Source of the DNA: Bacillus cereus group sp. RP43
Lineage (GTDB): Bacteria; Bacillota; Bacilli; Bacillales; Bacillaceae_G
Direction of reading: 5' to 3'
Length of the DNA stretch: 64,000 nucleotides
Assembly (NCBI RefSeq): GCF_040459645.1
Contig: NZ_JARVHQ010000001.1
Location: 3,782,001 to 3,846,000, forward strand
Below, in pieces: positions 47,034 through 55,071 of the stretch. The notes under the pieces were generated by a model that made no database searches, was not told where the DNA came from, and was given only the letters and a program-made list of their open reading frames with translations. Position 1 is the stretch's first letter; every line of letters begins with the position of its first letter. A program made the translations under genes and the position numbers.

Positions 47034-47157
47034 TAAACTGCCCCTCTCAAATACCCTATCGATTTTCTTAAAGTTATTATAACGAAATCATTATGGCATA
47101 TTTCACATAGTGAAATACAAGTAATTGAAGGTAAAAGTTTTATTTTTCTCTCGCTAT

Positions 47158-47185
47158 AAAAAAATCCCCTATAGAATAGGGGATT
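47158..47185 (-). terminator. Terminator of uppP
   Basis: AATCCCCTAT-AGA-ATAGGGGATT with seven T on the minus strand. Confidence 0.9.
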
Positions 47186-47200
47186 GCTGACAATTTTTTC

Positions 47201-47992
47201 TTACATAATGAAGAAATAGAATACCGCAGCTAAAATGAAACGGTAATAAGCGAACGGTGTTAGTTTTACACGACCTAATAATTTTAAGAATGAAACAATT
47301 GCAAGCATCGCAACAACGAATGCTGTAATAAATCCAGTTGCAAATAACGGTATATCAGCTGCACTTAATATATCCCAGCTCTTGATTAAATCTAAGCCAC
47401 TTGCAGCTACCATCATTGGAACTGCTAAAATAAACGTATATTCAGCTGCCGCTGTATGCGAAACGCGAGCTAATAAACCACCACTTATTGTAGACCCAGA
47501 ACGAGAAAATCCTGGCCAAAGTGCTAAACATTGGAACATTCCGATTGTAAATGCTTGCTTATATGTGATTTCATCTAAAGTTCTTGCTGTACTTGGTTTT
47601 GAAAACTTCTCAGCAACAATCATTAAAATACCACCAGCTACTAAGCTAATAACAACCGGTCCTGGACCGAATAAAACTTCTTTAATTGCGCTATGGAATA
47701 GTACGCCGAGTATGCCGGCAGGAATCATCCCGATAATAATATGTAATAAATTTAAAGATGGTCCATCAGTTACTTTCCCTATTCCAACTAATGACCATAA
47801 ACGTTTCCAAAATATAACAACAACTGCTAAAATCGATCCCAACTGAATAACAACTTCGAAAACTTTCGCTCTCTCATCGTCGAATCCAAGTAAATGACCT
47901 GTTAAAATCATATGTCCTGTTGATGAAACTGGTAGAAACTCTGTTAACCCTTCAACAGCACCCATGATTAATCCAATTAACCAATCAGCCAC
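47201..47992 (-). CDS. uppP: Undecaprenyl-diphosphatase
   Basis: 263 residues from a GTG with AAGGAGG 8 nt upstream; the 13-codon extension is rejected. BacA/UppP signatures: [20 protein letters not shown] near the N-terminus and [13 protein letters not shown] near residue 158. About eight TM segments. It recycles undecaprenyl pyrophosphate for wall synthesis and raises bacitracin tolerance. Confidence 0.96.
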   Translation of the reverse strand: MADWLIGLIMGAVEGLTEFLPVSSTGHMILTGHLLGFDDERAKVFEVVIQLGSILAVVVIFWKRLWSLVGIGKVTDGPSLNLLHIIIGMIPAGILGVLFHSAIKEVLFGPGPVVISLVAGGILMIVAEKFSKPSTARTLDEITYKQAFTIGMFQCLALWPGFSRSGSTISGGLLARVSHTAAAEYTFILAVPMMVAASGLDLIKSWDILSAADIPLFATGFITAFVVAMLAIVSFLKLLGRVKLTPFAYYRFILAAVFYFFIM

Positions 47993-48173
47993 AAGTAGTG
48001 CCTCCTTAATAACGAATATGTAATTTTTCACACCTTATCATAATACCTTATCCCTTTTCAAAGTGCATCCTTTTTTTATTGATTTCATTTATTGTATACG
48101 CGTATTTCTTTTCTATTTTTTGATTAAATTGTATGATAGTAAGAGTTTGTTTTTTACATTGAAAGGGGATTTT

Positions 48174-49532
48174 ATGAACGAAACTACTTCATTCTCACAA
48201 AAATTAAAGCAATTTGTCTTACTCTTTTTCCCGATTTTTGTAACGCAAATGTCATTATTTGCGATGAGCTTTTTTGATACGACAATGTCAGGACATGCTA
48301 GCCCAATTGATTTAGCTGGTGTTGCTATCGGAACGAGTATATGGATTCCAGTTAGTACGGGATTAACAGGAATTTTAATGGCTACTACACCAATTGTTGC
48401 ACAACTCATTGGATCCAAGAAAAAAGAGGATGTTCCCCAAGTTGTCATACAAGCAGTATATTTAGCAATTTGTGCTAGTTTCGTTGTTATCCTTATCGGA
48501 TTCTTCGCTGTTTCGCCTATTTTAAATGGCATGCAATTAGAAGAACCTGTGGAACGTATTGCAGCACAATTTTTAAGTATTATCGCGATTGGAATTATCC
48601 CTTTATTTACTTACACCGTTTTACGTGGATTTATTGATGCATTAGGAAAAACTCGAACAACGATGATTATTACATTACTATCATTACCAATTAACGTAGT
48701 ATTAAATTACTTATTAATTTTTGGTCACTTTGGCTTTCCAAAACTCGGTGGTGTTGGTGCGGCAATCGCTTCTGCAGCAACATATTGGTGTATTTTAATT
48801 ATTACCGTCATTATTATTCGTACGAAAGAGCCTTTCGCTTCTTTCAATATCTTTAAACAGTTATACCGCCCTTCCTTTACGAGCTGGAAGGAATTCCTGA
48901 AACTTGGCGTCCCTATCGGATTTGCTATCTTTTTTGAGACGAGTATTTTCGCTGCAGTAACACTTATGATGAGTAATTTTAGTACGACAACAATAGCAGC
49001 ACATCAAGCAGCTATGAACTTTGCTTCCTTGTTATATATGACTCCTTTAAGTTTAGCAATGGCAATGACGATAGCCGTTGGATTTGAAGTTGGAGCGAAA
49101 CGATACAATAATGCGAAACAATATGGATTTATCGGAATCGGATTAGCCCTTGCTTTCGCTCTTTTATATTCAATCCTTCTCTATTTCTTTGATGATGAAA
49201 TTGCTTCTATTTATACGACAAATGCAAATGTCCATCATTTAGCAAAAGAATTTCTTGTATTCGCGATTTTATTTCAAATTTCAGATGCGATTGCAACTCC
49301 AGTACAAGGAGCACTTCGTGGTTATAAAGACGTAAATGTTGCCTTAATTATGACATTAATCGCTTATTGGGTAATAGGTCTACCTCTTGGCTACATATTA
49401 GCAACTTATACTGACTGGGCAGCAAAAGGGTATTGGATTGGTCTTATTATCGGTCTAGCATTTGGAGCAATCTTCCTGCTTATCCGTCTCTTTCAAGTAC
49501 AAAGAAAATATACAACGCAAAGCAGCCGCTAA
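48174..49532 (+). CDS. MATE family efflux transporter
   Basis: 452 residues from the ATG behind GAAAGGGGAT. Twelve TM segments in two six-helix halves; [19 protein letters not shown] near residue 20 and [17 protein letters not shown] near residue 270 are the matching half-repeats of the NorM/YeeO type. Na+- or H+-driven drug or metabolite export. Substrate unknown. Terminator overlaps the stop. Confidence 0.92.
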   Translation: MNETTSFSQKLKQFVLLFFPIFVTQMSLFAMSFFDTTMSGHASPIDLAGVAIGTSIWIPVSTGLTGILMATTPIVAQLIGSKKKEDVPQVVIQAVYLAICASFVVILIGFFAVSPILNGMQLEEPVERIAAQFLSIIAIGIIPLFTYTVLRGFIDALGKTRTTMIITLLSLPINVVLNYLLIFGHFGFPKLGGVGAAIASAATYWCILIITVIIIRTKEPFASFNIFKQLYRPSFTSWKEFLKLGVPIGFAIFFETSIFAAVTLMMSNFSTTTIAAHQAAMNFASLLYMTPLSLAMAMTIAVGFEVGAKRYNNAKQYGFIGIGLALAFALLYSILLYFFDDEIASIYTTNANVHHLAKEFLVFAILFQISDAIATPVQGALRGYKDVNVALIMTLIAYWVIGLPLGYILATYTDWAAKGYWIGLIIGLAFGAIFLLIRLFQVQRKYTTQSSR

Positions 49533-49550
49533 TGATATAGCGGCTGTTTT
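49523..49550 (+). terminator. Terminator of the MATE gene
   Basis: CAGCCGCT / AGCGGCTG with a TTTTCTTT tail. Confidence 0.8.
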
Positions 49551-49608
49551 CTTTATGCATATTTTTTCTTGTAACGTGTAACATAATGAAAAAGAAAGGT
49601 GGATACAT

Positions 49609-49782
49609 ATGGACGAAAAACAAAAGAAACAATCATTCGATGAAGAATTCGCCCCTGAAATTTCACCTGGATATCGGCAAGATGTACATAAGCCACCTAA
49701 ATATAAAAACACTTCTTTTTTAATGGGCATTACCATTTTCGCAGCCGTATTACTCGTACTCATCATTTTCGTTTATTTTTAA
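49609..49782 (+). CDS. Small tail-anchored membrane protein (57 aa)
   Basis: ATG with AAAGGTGG. The N-terminal 34 residues are charged (MDEKQKKQSFDEEFAPEISP, then GYRQDVHKPP) and are followed by one C-terminal TM helix (FLMGITIFAAVLLVLIIFVYF). No family recognised. Eighteen bases before the next small gene, so the two are co-transcribed. Confidence 0.65.
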   Translation: MDEKQKKQSFDEEFAPEISPGYRQDVHKPPKYKNTSFLMGITIFAAVLLVLIIFVYF

Positions 49783-49800
49783 TGGAAGGCGGTATATTAT

Positions 49801-49950
49801 ATGAAGAAACAAGAATCTAATCGTTCAAAAAGAACTGTTAAAACAGAAAAAGGATATGCAGGAGATTCTGTTCATACACTTAAACAAGTTGAGCAAGGAA
49901 ACTTATACATTGCTCAAAAAGAACTTGGGCAACAAAATGAAAATCTTTAA
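49801..49950 (+). CDS. Small basic hydrophilic protein (49 aa)
   Basis: ATG with GGAAGGCGG. MKKQESNRSKRTVKTEKGYA then GDSVHTLKQVEQGNLYIAQKE. No hydrophobic segment, Lys/Gln-rich; perhaps a spore or DNA-associated peptide, but I recognise no family. Followed by a terminator. Confidence 0.6.
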   Translation: MKKQESNRSKRTVKTEKGYAGDSVHTLKQVEQGNLYIAQKELGQQNENL

Positions 49951-49977
49951 AATCCCTCTTCTCCTTGAGGGATTTTT
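49949..49977. terminator. Terminator between the small genes and the convergent gene
   Basis: AAAATCCCTC - 8-nt loop - GAGGGATTTTT. Confidence 0.8.
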
Positions 49978-50483
49978 CATTGTACGTACTGCTTTTGTTC
50001 TAACACCATAAATATATTATTATCCTTTACAATTTTTATGTCATAATTTAATTTCATTTCACTTTTCTTACCATTTTCAATACCAGTAACGTACGCTACA
50101 GCATGATAGCGAAAACTCTCACCTGTCTCTTCACGTATCTCCTCGTTTGTAAATTTATACTCTAAATCCCGAAAACGATTTGGATAATAATTTTTCATTA
50201 ATTGTTCATGCCCTCTATTTACAAATAGCTCTTCGCTTTTTATCTTCACATCTTCTTTATTATCAAACTCAAACACTGATAGTTGCGCTGTCACAAAGTG
50301 TTCTCCTATCATTTTCATTTCTTTATCAGTTAAAATTTCTATACCCTTGTTCTTTATTTCCTGATTTAACTCGTACTGATCTATCGGTTTAAAGGTAGCA
50401 AAAACCGTCTCTTTATATGACCAAAACAAACCAAAAGCGATACATATAGAAATGATTAATATTCTTTTCTTCGTAATACACAC
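49977..50483 (-). CDS. Membrane-anchored or secreted protein of unknown function
   Basis: 168 residues from a GTG behind GGAAGG (the adjoining TTG is an alternative). One N-terminal hydrophobic segment (about residues 7-26, KKRILIISICIAFGLFW) followed by an extracellular part of about 140 residues, mixed charge, ending in KIVKDNNIFMVLEQKQYVQ. No motif recognised; possibly a NTF2-like accessory fold. No signal-peptidase II lipobox. Confidence 0.65.
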   Translation of the reverse strand: MCITKKRILIISICIAFGLFWSYKETVFATFKPIDQYELNQEIKNKGIEILTDKEMKMIGEHFVTAQLSVFEFDNKEDVKIKSEELFVNRGHEQLMKNYYPNRFRDLEYKFTNEEIREETGESFRYHAVAYVTGIENGKKSEMKLNYDIKIVKDNNIFMVLEQKQYVQ

Positions 50484-50585
50484 CAACCTTCCTTCAAATT
50501 ATAATTATAGATTACCACAAAGAAAGAAGATTCTGATATTATAAAGTGGAATAATTTAACTTTCAATTAGAAATGAGGAGTGACT

Positions 50586-51494
50586 ATGAACTATTACAAG
50601 CAATATATAAAACAAGCCCTGCCTGACCTTTCTATACATTCATATAAGCAAAATGAAGAAGGCTGGGATAATATAGCGGTTATTATAAATGACGATCTAC
50701 TCTTTCGTTTCCCGCGAAAACAGGAATATGCAAAGCGAATTCCGTTAGAAAAAGAATTATGCACTCTTCTCTCTCATTCGCTACTAGAAATCGAGGTTCC
50801 AAATTATCACCTATTATATAAAAATGATGTTGATGCTATTCCGCATTGTAGTTACTATACTCTCATTCATGGTGAACCGTTAAAAACAGAAATAGTTACT
50901 ACGCTAGGGAAAAAAGAACTAAAAGCACTTATTACACAATTAGCGCATTTCCTTGCGGCTTTACATAGTATTCCTTTAAAACGTATTGAAACGATAGGAT
51001 TCCCTATCGAAAAAACACTCACCTACTGGAAAGAACTACAAACAAAATTAAATCAATATCTTACTAACAATCTTACTTCATTACAGAAATCAGCCTTAAA
51101 TCGTTTATTCGAAAATTTCTTTACCTGTATAGCTAAATCTACCTTTCAAAATACAATCATTCATGCTGACTTTACACATCATCACATTTTATTTAACAAC
51201 CTGAACAAAACCATTTCAGGTGTTATCGATTTTGGAGATGCCCAGATTGGCGATCCCGCTTTTGATTTTGCTGGGCTATATTATGATTTCGGTCATGAGT
51301 TTACTACATCTGTATATGAACAATACAGTGCACTTATTTCTCACCGCGATCCATTACTCATTCACCGCATCACTACCTTTTATCAATACAGCCCTTTACT
51401 ACATAACCTTATTTATAACATTGAAACAAACAACGAAATAATATTAAAGAAGAATGAAGAACAGCTTAAAGCAATACTGCAGGGACGAGATTAA
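50586..51494 (+). CDS. Aminoglycoside phosphotransferase (APH) family kinase
   Basis: 302 residues from the ATG with GAGGAG. The APH fold shows in the catalytic loop IHADFTHHHILFN (Asp of the HxD motif) and the Mg-binding GVIDFGDAQIGDPAFDFAGL. Resistance enzymes, choline kinases and metabolic kinases share this fold; no feature points to an antibiotic. Its 3' end overlaps a convergent small gene by 4 nt. Confidence 0.85.
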   Translation: MNYYKQYIKQALPDLSIHSYKQNEEGWDNIAVIINDDLLFRFPRKQEYAKRIPLEKELCTLLSHSLLEIEVPNYHLLYKNDVDAIPHCSYYTLIHGEPLKTEIVTTLGKKELKALITQLAHFLAALHSIPLKRIETIGFPIEKTLTYWKELQTKLNQYLTNNLTSLQKSALNRLFENFFTCIAKSTFQNTIIHADFTHHHILFNNLNKTISGVIDFGDAQIGDPAFDFAGLYYDFGHEFTTSVYEQYSALISHRDPLLIHRITTFYQYSPLLHNLIYNIETNNEIILKKNEEQLKAILQGRD

Positions 51495-51652
51495 ATTCTC
51501 TCCCTATACTCTCTCTCCTCATACATCATTAACTTTTTATCCATTTCAACAATAACTTTATACAATTGAAATGCCTGTAAAATTTGCAGTTGAATTCCAA
51601 AAGGAGCATTCTGTTCTTTTAACCATTGAAATACTGCCGTTTCATCTTTCAT
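51491..51652 (-). CDS. Small protein of unknown function (53 aa)
   Basis: ATG with GAGGAGG 8 nt upstream. MKDETAVFQWLKEQNAPFGI then QLQILQAFQLYKVIVEMDKK: a helical, soluble protein with amphipathic heptads. No recognised family. Convergent overlap with the APH gene. Confidence 0.6.
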   Translation of the reverse strand: MKDETAVFQWLKEQNAPFGIQLQILQAFQLYKVIVEMDKKLMMYEEREYRERI

Positions 51653-51727
51653 TGATTATTCCTCCTCTTATTAAAATCTGCTACTCATATACCGTAAATG
51701 ATGAAAAGCTTTTCATGTCAATAATAA

Positions 51728-51751
51728 AAAGGATGCAAAATTGCATCCTTT
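51728..51751. terminator. Terminator at the end of the Fe-S protein gene
   Basis: AAAGGATGCAA-AA-TTGCATCCTTT, overlapping the stop codon of the minus-strand gene. Confidence 0.75.
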
Positions 51752-52523
51752 AATGTACGATATTTTTCTTCTGCAACGTTTCCTCTTTTGCCTCTTCCAC
51801 TTGGCACTCACCACGAAAAGCACAACTCATGCACTCAGAACGAAAATGACGCTCTGTGTAGTGTTCAGGTTGCTGCAACATTTCTTTCATTCTAAATAAA
51901 TCATCCATTCCAGTTATAATATCTTCCTGTTTCGGAATGTACTCATACTTAGTTCCTTCTATTAAATTAATAACTTCAATTTTCCCTGGAAGAATACCGA
52001 AAGCTTTATAACTGAATACTGTCATTAGCTTCTGACAAAGAGCAAGCATTTCCTCATCCGCATCGACAACATACTTTTTAATTACAAACGACTCAGTACT
52101 CCACTCACCCACTTCAAATGTCAATGACATGTGGACACCTAACTCTTCCATATATGTTTGAAACTTCTCATATAAAAATAACGGCGGCGCCTGACTATCA
52201 TCCCTTTCAACAAACTGTAATAAATGATCAGTTAGCTTCGCTAAAACAATATAGTACTCCGTCTTCGAAGCAAACATATTAATCCTTACTTTTTTCCAGT
52301 ACTTTTCTATTAATATTAAAAGTACAATTTTCGTTTGTTGGCCCGCAGGTAGCGTGTAATATTCATTAATAATTTGATTCACAATCATTTGTGCTATTTG
52401 TTGCCATTCAAATGAAGAAGGTTCTCTTCTTTTTATATGACGGAAATAAAATTTGTGTGGACAACGCATAAAATCATACAAATGGTAATCTGTCATCGTT
52501 TTGATTGAGATTTTTTCATGCAA
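51750..52523 (-). CDS. Cas4/AddB-like PD-(D/E)XK protein with Fe-S cysteines
   Basis: 257 residues from a TTG (no ATG in frame). Opens TDYHLYDFMRCPHKFYFRHI, the first-cysteine motif of the RecB/AddB/Cas4 nuclease superfamily, and ends with SECMSCAFRGEC (C-x2-C-x5-C), which would complete a [4Fe-4S] cluster with Cys20. I cannot find a clear D...ExK catalytic triad between them, so it may be an inactive relative. Followed in the same direction by no other gene; flavodoxin lies upstream, 24 bp away. Confidence 0.72.
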   Translation of the reverse strand: MHEKISIKTMTDYHLYDFMRCPHKFYFRHIKRREPSSFEWQQIAQMIVNQIINEYYTLPAGQQTKIVLLILIEKYWKKVRINMFASKTEYYIVLAKLTDHLLQFVERDDSQAPPLFLYEKFQTYMEELGVHMSLTFEVGEWSTESFVIKKYVVDADEEMLALCQKLMTVFSYKAFGILPGKIEVINLIEGTKYEYIPKQEDIITGMDDLFRMKEMLQQPEHYTERHFRSECMSCAFRGECQVEEAKEETLQKKNIVH

Positions 52524-52547
52524 TTGCTCTTCATCTCCCTTCTGCCA

Positions 52548-52994
52548 TTAAGAAAGGTGTTTTACGAATTCAGCTCCAAACTGTAAACATTTTTCTACAT
52601 CTTCATCTTCTGGCGTTAATTCTACTTTCAATCCTTCTAACACAACTGCTGCCCCACGCTCCTGCAGCTTTTCTATTAAAATATCAACCGCTACCCCGTA
52701 TTTCGGATAAGCCGAATCACAAGAACCGAATGCTGCTGCTTTTTTACCAGTTAAGTTAATAGAATCCATTGCATCATAAAAATCTAAAAAATCATCAGGA
52801 AGATCACCATCTCCCCAAGTATACGCACCTAAAATAATACCGTCATATTGCTCTAATATAGAAGCTTCTGGTGTATCCATAATATCAATTACTTCAATCT
52901 CATTTTTCGTTTCACGAATCGCACCCGCAATATGATCAGCCATTTCCTCTGTATTCCCACTCATACTCGCATAAATCATTACTAACTTACTCAA
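52548..52994 (-). CDS. Flavodoxin
   Basis: 148 residues from a TTG with GGGAG. FMN phosphate loop MIYASMSGNTEEMAD and flavin-stacking segments GAYTWGDGDLPDDF and FGSCDSAYPKYG are intact. A low-potential electron carrier replacing ferredoxin when iron is scarce; could serve the ferredoxin-type sulfite reductase in this window. Overlaps the upstream small gene by 8 nt, and the two follow a pair of Fur-type boxes. Confidence 0.93.
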   Translation of the reverse strand: MSKLVMIYASMSGNTEEMADHIAGAIRETKNEIEVIDIMDTPEASILEQYDGIILGAYTWGDGDLPDDFLDFYDAMDSINLTGKKAAAFGSCDSAYPKYGVAVDILIEKLQERGAAVVLEGLKVELTPEDEDVEKCLQFGAEFVKHLS

Positions 52995-53151
52995 TTGAAT
53001 CTCTCCCTTTACTATGTATCGCTTTTTCTATTTGAATTATTTTCTTCTCATCTACATATTCAGAACGAATTACATTTCGTTGCCATTCAATATGCTTATC
53101 AACATCTTTATTTTTTAATCCCCTTCGTAAAAGGTGAAATGTTTTTCTCAT
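52987..53151 (-). CDS. Small basic protein co-transcribed with flavodoxin (54 aa)
   Basis: ATG with a GAGG site 8 nt upstream. MRKTFHLLRRGLKNKDVDKH then IEWQRNVIRSEYVDEKKIIQ: strongly basic, no membrane segment or cysteine. Starts 23 nt downstream of a Fur-type box and overlaps the flavodoxin gene. Small basic Fur-regulated proteins can act as sRNA-helper proteins (FbpA-C in B. subtilis); that parallel is a suggestion. Confidence 0.7.
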   Translation of the reverse strand: MRKTFHLLRRGLKNKDVDKHIEWQRNVIRSEYVDEKKIIQIEKAIHSKGRDSIE

Positions 53152-53173
53152 TAAGGTTCCTCATTTATTTAAT

Positions 53174-53188
53174 TGATAACAATTATCA
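53174..53188. promoter_or_regulatory. Fur box 1
   Basis: TGATAACAATTATCA fits the 7-1-7 consensus TGATAATNATTATCA with one mismatch, at the expected transcription start of the flavodoxin operon. Confidence 0.8.
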
Positions 53189-53194
53189 ATTTCA

Positions 53195-53200
53195 ATTATA
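53195..53200 (-). promoter_or_regulatory. Extended -10 of the flavodoxin operon
   Basis: TGG-TATAAT on the minus strand, flanked by the two Fur-type boxes. Confidence 0.6.
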
Positions 53201-53213
53201 CCATTAGATTAAT

Positions 53214-53228
53214 TGAAATTGATTATCA
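53214..53228. promoter_or_regulatory. Fur box 2
   Basis: TGAAATTGATTATCA, 12 of 14 defined positions of the Fur 7-1-7 consensus. It lies between the leftward flavodoxin promoter and the rightward RNA candidate and could repress both. Confidence 0.6.
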
Positions 53229-53269
53229 AAGTCAATAACTATTTTTAAAAAAATAGTTATAATGTACAA

Positions 53270-53377
53270 GCTTGTCCGTTAGCTATTCATATACTATAAA
53301 TGAGCATAGTTCTTTCTCAGCCCTCTCTGACGGAAGAAATAGAAGCAACTGCGATAGAGCGCAGTTGCCTTTTTTTA
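53270..53377 (+). ncRNA. Candidate Fur-regulated small RNA (FsrA-like)
   Basis: TATAAT at 53258-53263 precedes about 105 nt without a reading frame: a hairpin CTATTCAT..ATGAGCATAG, a C/U-rich stretch CAGCCCTCTCTG, and a terminator GCAACTGCG-ATAGAG-CGCAGTTGC plus T7 (53345-53377). A Fur-type box lies 30 bp upstream of the -10. B. subtilis FsrA is a Fur-repressed RNA with a C-rich target-binding stretch encoded near yku flavodoxin genes, which makes this its likely counterpart. Confidence 0.55.
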
Positions 53378-54553
53378 TGTTTTATCAGTTTCTAGTAGTC
53401 TTATAATTGTCTCTAAAAATAGTTCCACTCCATTAATTAAAGCCGATTCATCCACATCAAATTTCGGATGATGATGTGGATAACAAGTATCAATATTTTT
53501 ATTCCCTGTTCCTAATTTAATGAAACAACCAGGTGCTTTTCTTAAATACGCTGAAAAATCTTCTCCTCCCATAGAAGGTTCCAGCTTCACAACACGCTCA
53601 TTCCCAAACAAATGTAGTGCACTTTCTTCTACTACTTTCGTAATATATTCATCATTAATAACTGGATCATATCCGTACCGATACGTATATGTATAATCCC
53701 CTCCATGCGCTTCTGTAATTCCTTTCACGACTTGCTCAATTCTCTCTTCTGCTTCTTTCCTTAATGTTTGATTAAAAGAACGAACCGTTCCCATTAAAGC
53801 TGCTGTATTTGGAATGATATTATCGGCAATCCCCCCATGAAATTGTGTGACTGACACTACTCTATGCATAAAAGCACTTGTATTTCTTGATACGATATGT
53901 TGTAAATTTGTAATAATTTGTGCTCCGATAGCAATAGGATCTATCGTTTCTTCTGGTCGTGCCGCATGACCCCCCTTTCCTAAAATTTCAATTGTAAATA
54001 CATCTGGTGCTGCCATCATCGCCCCGTACACAATCCCAATCTTCCCGCTTTCCAATCCAGACATAACATGTAAACCTATTACATAATCAACACCATCCAT
54101 AACACCTGCCTCAACCATTTCTTGTCCGCCGCCAGGATATACTTCTTCTGCATGCTGAAAAAATAGACGAATTTCGCCTACAAACTCTTCCTTTGTATTT
54201 GCTATCGTCTCTGCAACACTTAACAAAATAGCAGCATGTGCATCATGCCCACATGCGTGCATCATTCCTTTATTCACAGACGTATAAGATTTCCTTGTCT
54301 CCTCTTGAATTGGTAAAGCATCTATATCAGCTCGAATCGCAACTACTTTCCCTTGTTCCGTTCCTCTTTTAATTGCTAGTACACTATACTCCGTTGGCCT
54401 CGTTACTTCAAAATAAGAAAATGAACATAATGTATCATATATAAATTGCGAAGTTTCTTTTTCATGAAACGATAATTCCGGATACTTATGGAAATGCCGT
54501 CTCCATTTCATGATATTTTCTTCTGAAATAAAACTCCTCCACTCTCTTTTCAT
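53375..54553 (-). CDS. M20 family amidohydrolase (N-acetyl-diaminopimelate deacetylase-like)
   Basis: 392 residues, ATG with AAAGGAGG. Metal-binding motifs of the M20D peptidases: HKYPELSFHE, AIRADIDALPI, MHACGHDAHAA, HAEEVYPGG and GGEDFSAYL. Typical substrates are N-acyl amino acids (hippurate, N-acetyl-DAP, N-acetylcysteine); which one cannot be told. Neighbouring genes similar to the B. subtilis yku region (flavodoxin, YkuS) make a YkuR-like role plausible. No other gene is co-transcribed. Confidence 0.85.
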   Translation of the reverse strand: MKREWRSFISEENIMKWRRHFHKYPELSFHEKETSQFIYDTLCSFSYFEVTRPTEYSVLAIKRGTEQGKVVAIRADIDALPIQEETRKSYTSVNKGMMHACGHDAHAAILLSVAETIANTKEEFVGEIRLFFQHAEEVYPGGGQEMVEAGVMDGVDYVIGLHVMSGLESGKIGIVYGAMMAAPDVFTIEILGKGGHAARPEETIDPIAIGAQIITNLQHIVSRNTSAFMHRVVSVTQFHGGIADNIIPNTAALMGTVRSFNQTLRKEAEERIEQVVKGITEAHGGDYTYTYRYGYDPVINDEYITKVVEESALHLFGNERVVKLEPSMGGEDFSAYLRKAPGCFIKLGTGNKNIDTCYPHHHPKFDVDESALINGVELFLETIIRLLETDKT

Positions 54554-54669
54554 AATAATTACCTCCTTTTAAAAGGCTCTATACCTTGAAAATGTACTAA
54601 GTACCCAGTGATTATTAGCCCACTCCAATTCAGGAATAGTAAAACAAATATTATATTTTCACGCCTTCT

Positions 54670-54704
54670 CACAATCCACTTTTATGTATTTACACAATCC
54701 ACTT
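54670..54704. repeat. Direct repeat CACAATCCACTT x2 before the dlt promoter
   Basis: Two exact 12-bp copies, starts 23 bp apart (54670 and 54693), lie about 25 bp upstream of the -35 of dltX. Helical-phase spacing (two turns) suggests an activator or repressor site. The remaining 54554-54912 gap shows only the promoter. Confidence 0.4.
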
Positions 54705-54725
54705 CTTATTTACATGTCAAACCCA

Positions 54726-54754
54726 TTACAAATTCATGCTGAATGTAATATAAT
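54726..54754 (+). promoter_or_regulatory. Sigma-A promoter of the dlt operon
   Basis: TTACAA (54726-54731), 17-nt spacer, TATAAT (54749-54754). Confidence 0.7.
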
Positions 54755-54912
54755 TGCTAAGTTAGGGATTTTCTTTTTTAGTATTTAGTGCTAATATCAG
54801 AAAAGAGCCTTTTGACTTATTTTTACCTAAAATGTGGCATTTTGTTTTTTTCACAATAATGTAGGACATGATACCTACAAAGAGCTATTATTTCATTAAG
54901 AGAGGGAAAGAC

Positions 54913-55059
54913 ATGGACAGATTAAAAGAGATATGGTCTCAACCACTCACACAATGGGTTGCAAAGACGGTTTATTACCTTGCAATTTTATTTGCATTAC
55001 TTTGGTTGTATGGATTCCATGATACAAACACAAGTACATTTATTTACAACGAATTTTAG
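54913..55059 (+). CDS. dltX: DltX, small membrane protein of the Dlt system
   Basis: 48 residues from the ATG with GAGAGGG. One TM helix (WVAKTVYYLAILFALLWLYG) and the conserved C-terminal FIYNEF typical of DltX, which is required for D-alanylation and thought to work with DltB/DltD. It begins the operon 12 nt before dltA. Confidence 0.92.
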   Translation: MDRLKEIWSQPLTQWVAKTVYYLAILFALLWLYGFHDTNTSTFIYNEF

Positions 55060-55071
55060 GGTGGGAACGTT

